Source of the DNA: Laceyella tengchongensis
GTDB lineage: Bacteria > Bacillota > Bacilli > Thermoactinomycetales > Thermoactinomycetaceae
Direction of reading: 5' to 3'
Length of the DNA: 64,000 bases
Assembly (NCBI RefSeq): GCF_900182735.1
Contig: NZ_FXTU01000011.1
Location: 5,075 to 69,074 of the forward strand
Positions 61,382-64,000 of the stretch are shown here, piece by piece. A model generated the notes under the pieces. The model did no database searches. It worked only from the letters and a program-made list of their open reading frames with translations, and was not told the origin of the DNA. How positions within the stretch are numbered: position 1 is the stretch's first letter; each line of letters begins with the position of its first letter. Position numbers and translations under genes: made by a program.

Positions 61382-62176
61382 ATGGAGCAATACGCATATG
61401 ATTTGCCTGATTATTATGATTGGACCTCAACGGGACTAGATCGGGATGTGACTTACTATGTGGATTTAGCGAAAGCTAGTGGTGGACCGGTACTAGAATT
61501 GGGATGCGGGACGGGGAGGATCAGTTTGGCGATTGCCCGGGCGGGTATTCCCGTCGTCGGCGTAGACAATTCCCCGGCCATGCTCAACCGTGCCCGGCAG
61601 AAAGCAGAACAGATGGAGCTTACTGACAAGATCGAGTGGATCGAAGCGGATATGGCTCGCATGGAGCTGACAGAGCAATTTCCGCTGATTATCATTCCCT
61701 ATCGTTCCTTTTTGCACTTGTTAACTGTCAATGACCAAGTGGAGACGTTGAAGCGTGTTCGGCGCTATCTTACCGATGACGGCCTCTTCGCTTTTAATAT
61801 CTTTGTGCCCAAACTGTGGGACTTGATTGAAAAGGACAGCAAACTGTCATATTGTGGTGCTTTTCCCGTCCCTGGAACGCAAGAGTTGATTGAAGTGAAC
61901 GATTACACTGAATTTGATCATTACCGTCAAACCGCCCGCGTTATCCGTTACATGGATCGCTATGACAAGGAAGGGCGGCAGCTGGAACGGGTTCGCGTCC
62001 AATTTGACTTACGCTACCTGTTTCCGACGGAATGCTTTCACTTATTGACTCTGTGCGGTTTTCAGATCGTGAACAGCTATGGTACTTTCCACCGCAGTAC
62101 ATTTGATGAATTCAGCGAAGAATTGATTATTGAAGCGGTGAAGCGGAAGATAGGGAGGGATGACCGGCATGGATGA
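61382..62176 (+). CDS. Class I SAM-dependent methyltransferase
   Basis: This 264-residue protein has motif I VLELGCGTGRISLAIARAG near residue 39, VVGVDNSPAMLNRARQKA (motif post I), IEWIEADMARMEL and IIIPYRSFLHLLTVNDQ. The Rossmann part is followed by a beta-rich C-terminal region. The substrate is unknown. AAAGGTGAGTGGG precedes ATG 61382. It overlaps the dehydrogenase gene by 8 bases, so both may act in one pathway. Confidence 0.85.
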   Translation: MEQYAYDLPDYYDWTSTGLDRDVTYYVDLAKASGGPVLELGCGTGRISLAIARAGIPVVGVDNSPAMLNRARQKAEQMELTDKIEWIEADMARMELTEQFPLIIIPYRSFLHLLTVNDQVETLKRVRRYLTDDGLFAFNIFVPKLWDLIEKDSKLSYCGAFPVPGTQELIEVNDYTEFDHYRQTARVIRYMDRYDKEGRQLERVRVQFDLRYLFPTECFHLLTLCGFQIVNSYGTFHRSTFDEFSEELIIEAVKRKIGRDDRHG

Positions 62177-63155
62177 GCGCTGGATGGGGCAACAGAGCTC
62201 TGCGGTCAGGGTCGTGTCTACGGCCAAAATCAGTGGTAAGCATCAGCAAGCAATGACCACGGATTATCCGCATGTCCGCTTCTCTTTCTTCGATCATATC
62301 GAACAAGCGGCAACTGCTTTGCCTGATGCGGAAGTGATGATCACTTACGGGGAAGATCTTGATGAAGAACGGATTGCCCAATGCCGCCAATTGCGTTGGA
62401 TTCACGTGATTAGCGCCGGTCTGGAGAAGATGCCGCTTCAAGCGATCAGCGCGCGTGGGATTCGGGTGACCAACGCCAGGGGCATTCATGCTGTCCCCAT
62501 GTCGGAATACGCGCTGGCCGTCATGTTGCAGATCACTCGGCGAACCGATCAGCTGAGGGACTTGCAACGAGACAAGCGGTGGGATCGCACCATCCGCGTG
62601 GGAGAGTTGGCGGGGCAAACGTTGCTTGTGTTGGGGGCGGGAGCGATTGGGCAAGCCATCGCCCAGAAAGCGCAAGCGTTTGCCATGACAACCATCGGTG
62701 TCAATACCGACGGCCGGGAAACGCCGCACTTTGACCGCATGGTGAGCATAGGCCAACTGCACTTGGTGCTGGGGCTTGCCGATTTCATCGTGTTGACTGT
62801 GCCCCAGACCCCGGAGACCGTCGGGCTGATCGGGCGTGAGGAATTGCGCAAGATGAAGCCGACGGCCACCCTCATCAATCTCGCCCGCGGAGCCGTGGTG
62901 GATGAGGTGGCGCTACTCGACGCGCTGCGGGAGCGAACCATTGCCCAGGCCGTATTGGATGTGTTCCAGCAAGAGCCGTTGCCGGCGGCACATCCTTTCT
63001 GGGAGCTGGACAATGTGATTCTCACCCCCCATCTTTCCGGCCGTTCGCCCCGCTACATGACCCGAGCGCTGGAGGGATTCCGTCGCAACTTGGACGCCTA
63101 CTTGCGGGGCGCGAAACGGATGGAGAACGAAATCGACGCCGAGAAAGGCTACTGA
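62169..63155 (+). CDS. D-2-hydroxyacid dehydrogenase
   Basis: This NAD(P)-dependent enzyme reduces 2-oxoacids or oxidises D-2-hydroxyacids. The 328-residue protein has the catalytic Arg/Glu/His framework: GLVGAG-like LLVLGAGAIGQAIAQKA near 155, INLARGAVVDEVALLDAL (Arg), VFQQEPLPAAHPFW (Glu) and VILTPHLSGRSPRYM (His). ATG 62169 is 11 bases after GGGAGG; ATG 62160 is too close. The substrate is unassigned; it is like the glyoxylate/hydroxypyruvate reductase-like branch. Confidence 0.88.
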   Translation: MDERWMGQQSSAVRVVSTAKISGKHQQAMTTDYPHVRFSFFDHIEQAATALPDAEVMITYGEDLDEERIAQCRQLRWIHVISAGLEKMPLQAISARGIRVTNARGIHAVPMSEYALAVMLQITRRTDQLRDLQRDKRWDRTIRVGELAGQTLLVLGAGAIGQAIAQKAQAFAMTTIGVNTDGRETPHFDRMVSIGQLHLVLGLADFIVLTVPQTPETVGLIGREELRKMKPTATLINLARGAVVDEVALLDALRERTIAQAVLDVFQQEPLPAAHPFWELDNVILTPHLSGRSPRYMTRALEGFRRNLDAYLRGAKRMENEIDAEKGY

Positions 63156-63160
63156 GGCCA

Positions 63161-63169
63161 TGCTATAAT
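63161..63169 (+). promoter_or_regulatory. Extended -10 element ahead of nth
   Basis: TGCTATAATG gives a perfect TATAAT at 63164-63169 preceded by TG at the extended -10 position, 50 bases ahead of nth. No good -35 is seen. Confidence 0.45.
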
Positions 63170-63218
63170 GGGTAAGGCTTGATTGTGACCGATGACCAGG
63201 GAGAGGAGGGAGAAGCGC

Positions 63219-63875
63219 ATGAAGCCAAAACCAAAGCGGGTTCCGACCAGAAAAATATTGGACATCCTGGCGCAGATGTACCCGGATGCTCACTGTGAGT
63301 TGGAATACCGCAATCCGTTTGAATTATTGATCGCCACGATCTTGTCGGCACAATCCACTGACCGGCAAGTGAACAAAGTGACGGCGGGACTTTTCGCCAA
63401 ATTCCCCACCCCCGATTCGTTTCTCACCTTGACCGAAGCGGAGCTGGCGGAGCATATTCGGGGCTTGGGTTTGTTCCGTAATAAAAGTAAAAACATCCTG
63501 AAAACCTGTGAGATTTTGGTGGAGAAATACGGTGGAGAAGTGCCGCAAGACCGGGAGAAGTTAGAGGCGCTTCCCGGCGTCGGACGCAAAACGGCCAATG
63601 TTGTCCTGAGCAACGCTTTTGGTATTCCAGCCTTGGCCGTCGATACGCATGTTCAGCGCGTTGCCAACCGCCTAGCCCTCGCCGACAGCGAAAATGTGCT
63701 CGAGACGGAGCGCCAGCTGATGAAACGCGTCCCCCGCGCCGAGTGGAGTGATACCCACCACCGCATCATCTGGCATGGCCGCCGCATCTGTAGCGCAAGG
63801 AGCCCCAAATGCCACCAGTGCGATCTACACCCTTATTGTTGGTATGGCAAACAGGTGGAACCAGTGAAGAAATAG
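63219..63875 (+). CDS. nth: Endonuclease III
   Basis: Nth is a bifunctional DNA glycosylase/AP lyase for oxidised pyrimidines. The 218-residue protein has LIATILSAQSTDRQVNKVT, the HhH LPGVGRKTANVVLSNAFG with the catalytic Lys near 122, and the Asp in PALAVDTHVQRVANRL near 140. The iron-sulfur motif C-x6-C-x2-C-x5-C (CSARSPKCHQCDLHPYC) is near the C-terminus. ATG 63219 follows GGAGGG; the frame opens at 63192. Confidence 0.95.
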   Translation: MKPKPKRVPTRKILDILAQMYPDAHCELEYRNPFELLIATILSAQSTDRQVNKVTAGLFAKFPTPDSFLTLTEAELAEHIRGLGLFRNKSKNILKTCEILVEKYGGEVPQDREKLEALPGVGRKTANVVLSNAFGIPALAVDTHVQRVANRLALADSENVLETERQLMKRVPRAEWSDTHHRIIWHGRRICSARSPKCHQCDLHPYCWYGKQVEPVKK

Positions 63876-63882
63876 GACAAAA

Positions 63883-63955
63883 AGCTGACAAGAGATCTTG
63901 TCAGCTGAGGCTGCTGACAAACTGCCTTGAAAGGCAGGGTCAGCAGCCTTTTTTG
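63883..63955 (+). terminator. Tandem, mutually exclusive hairpins downstream of nth
   Basis: Hairpin A pairs AGCTGACAAG with CTTGTCAGCT (63883-63906). Hairpin B pairs GGCTGCTGAC (63909-63918) with GTCAGCAGCC (63939-63948), with an inner CTGCCTT/AGGCAG stem, and six T follow; it is a strong terminator. The right arm of A (TTGTCAGC, 63898-63905) can also pair with GCTGACAA (63913-63920) in B. Confidence 0.85.
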
Positions 63956-63993
63956 TCGAATCAATAAAAAACAATCTATAAGGAGTTTTTTCT

Positions 63994-64000
63994 ATGTTTA
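63994..64000 (+). CDS. Start of a gene cut by the window end
   Basis: AAGGAG at 63980-63985 lies 8 bases before ATG 63994, the last codons of the window. Only two codons are visible, so nothing can be said about the product. Confidence 0.4.

Noticed and set aside
63219..63875. AlkA, MutY, UvsE and Nth as one DNA-repair island
   Set aside because: The four genes are spread over 43 kb in separate transcripts with unrelated genes between; no evidence of a joint system.

Overview
The window looks like chromosome of a spore-forming, aerobic, Gram-positive Firmicute of the order Bacillales. The grounds are a complete B. subtilis-type purine operon behind a PurR-type operator, CodY, a T-box leader, a caa3 cytochrome oxidase operon (ctaBCDEF), two Spo0M-family proteins, GerP-like spore proteins, frequent GTG/TTG starts with strong GGAGG ribosome sites, and a moderate-to-high G+C content. 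The gene content and neighbour pairs (yfhP-mutY, purD followed by a YerA-type deaminase) fit the thermophilic Thermoactinomycetaceae, but that family placement is inference.

Layout. Bases 1-13.8 kb hold the de novo IMP pathway in one direction: purE-K-B-C-S-Q-L-F-M-N-H, a small membrane protein, then purD, behind paired PurBoxes, a promoter and a leader with a long hairpin, and closed by a strong terminator. Bases 13.8-15.1 kb are a gene-poor accessory gap with two small reverse-strand ORFs that have their own terminator. Next come a DUF2892-like protein, a YerA-type adenine deaminase, a remnant of peptidase E and an orphan siderophore-type ABC ATPase. Bases 18.6-33.8 kb carry mixed housekeeping genes: an O-antigen-ligase-like protein, a LysM/3D cell-wall protein, AlkA, MscS, YfhP, MutY, a VanW protein, PabB, UvsE, a GNAT protein and T-box-controlled proC.

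Bases 34.6-39.0 kb hold signal peptidase I, CodY, a frameshifted small secreted protein, an ABC exporter and an RsbT-like kinase. Bases 39.3-44.5 kb hold ctaBCDEF. Bases 45.0-49.6 kb hold unknown small proteins, an alpha/beta hydrolase, a truncated haemoglobin and a glutamate-1-semialdehyde aminomutase. Bases 49.7-53.3 kb contain the most unusual cluster: a degenerate kinase-like domain fused to a long charged coiled coil, followed by two tandem Spo0M (arrestin-like) proteins and a terminator. Then come an ABC-2 exporter behind a two-hairpin leader, a CrcB fluoride-channel pair, a sporulation group (GerPC-like, Hsp20, two paralogous GerPA/PF-like peptides), an OmpR/PhoR-type two-component pair followed by a 36-residue hydrophobic peptide, Bcp, a methyltransferase, a D-2-hydroxyacid dehydrogenase and endonuclease III.

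Items that standard annotation would probably miss are: a diverged approximately 135-bp inverted-repeat element present twice (33859-33990 and 44616-44756); small genes at 21999-22148 and 60507-60617; a peptidase E remnant at 17196-17354; a frameshifted secreted protein at 36361-36670; TAATCT repeats ahead of the 36-residue peptide; a sigma-K-like promoter ahead of the Hsp20 operon; and mutually exclusive hairpins at the right edge. No rRNA, tRNA, CRISPR array or intact transposase was seen.
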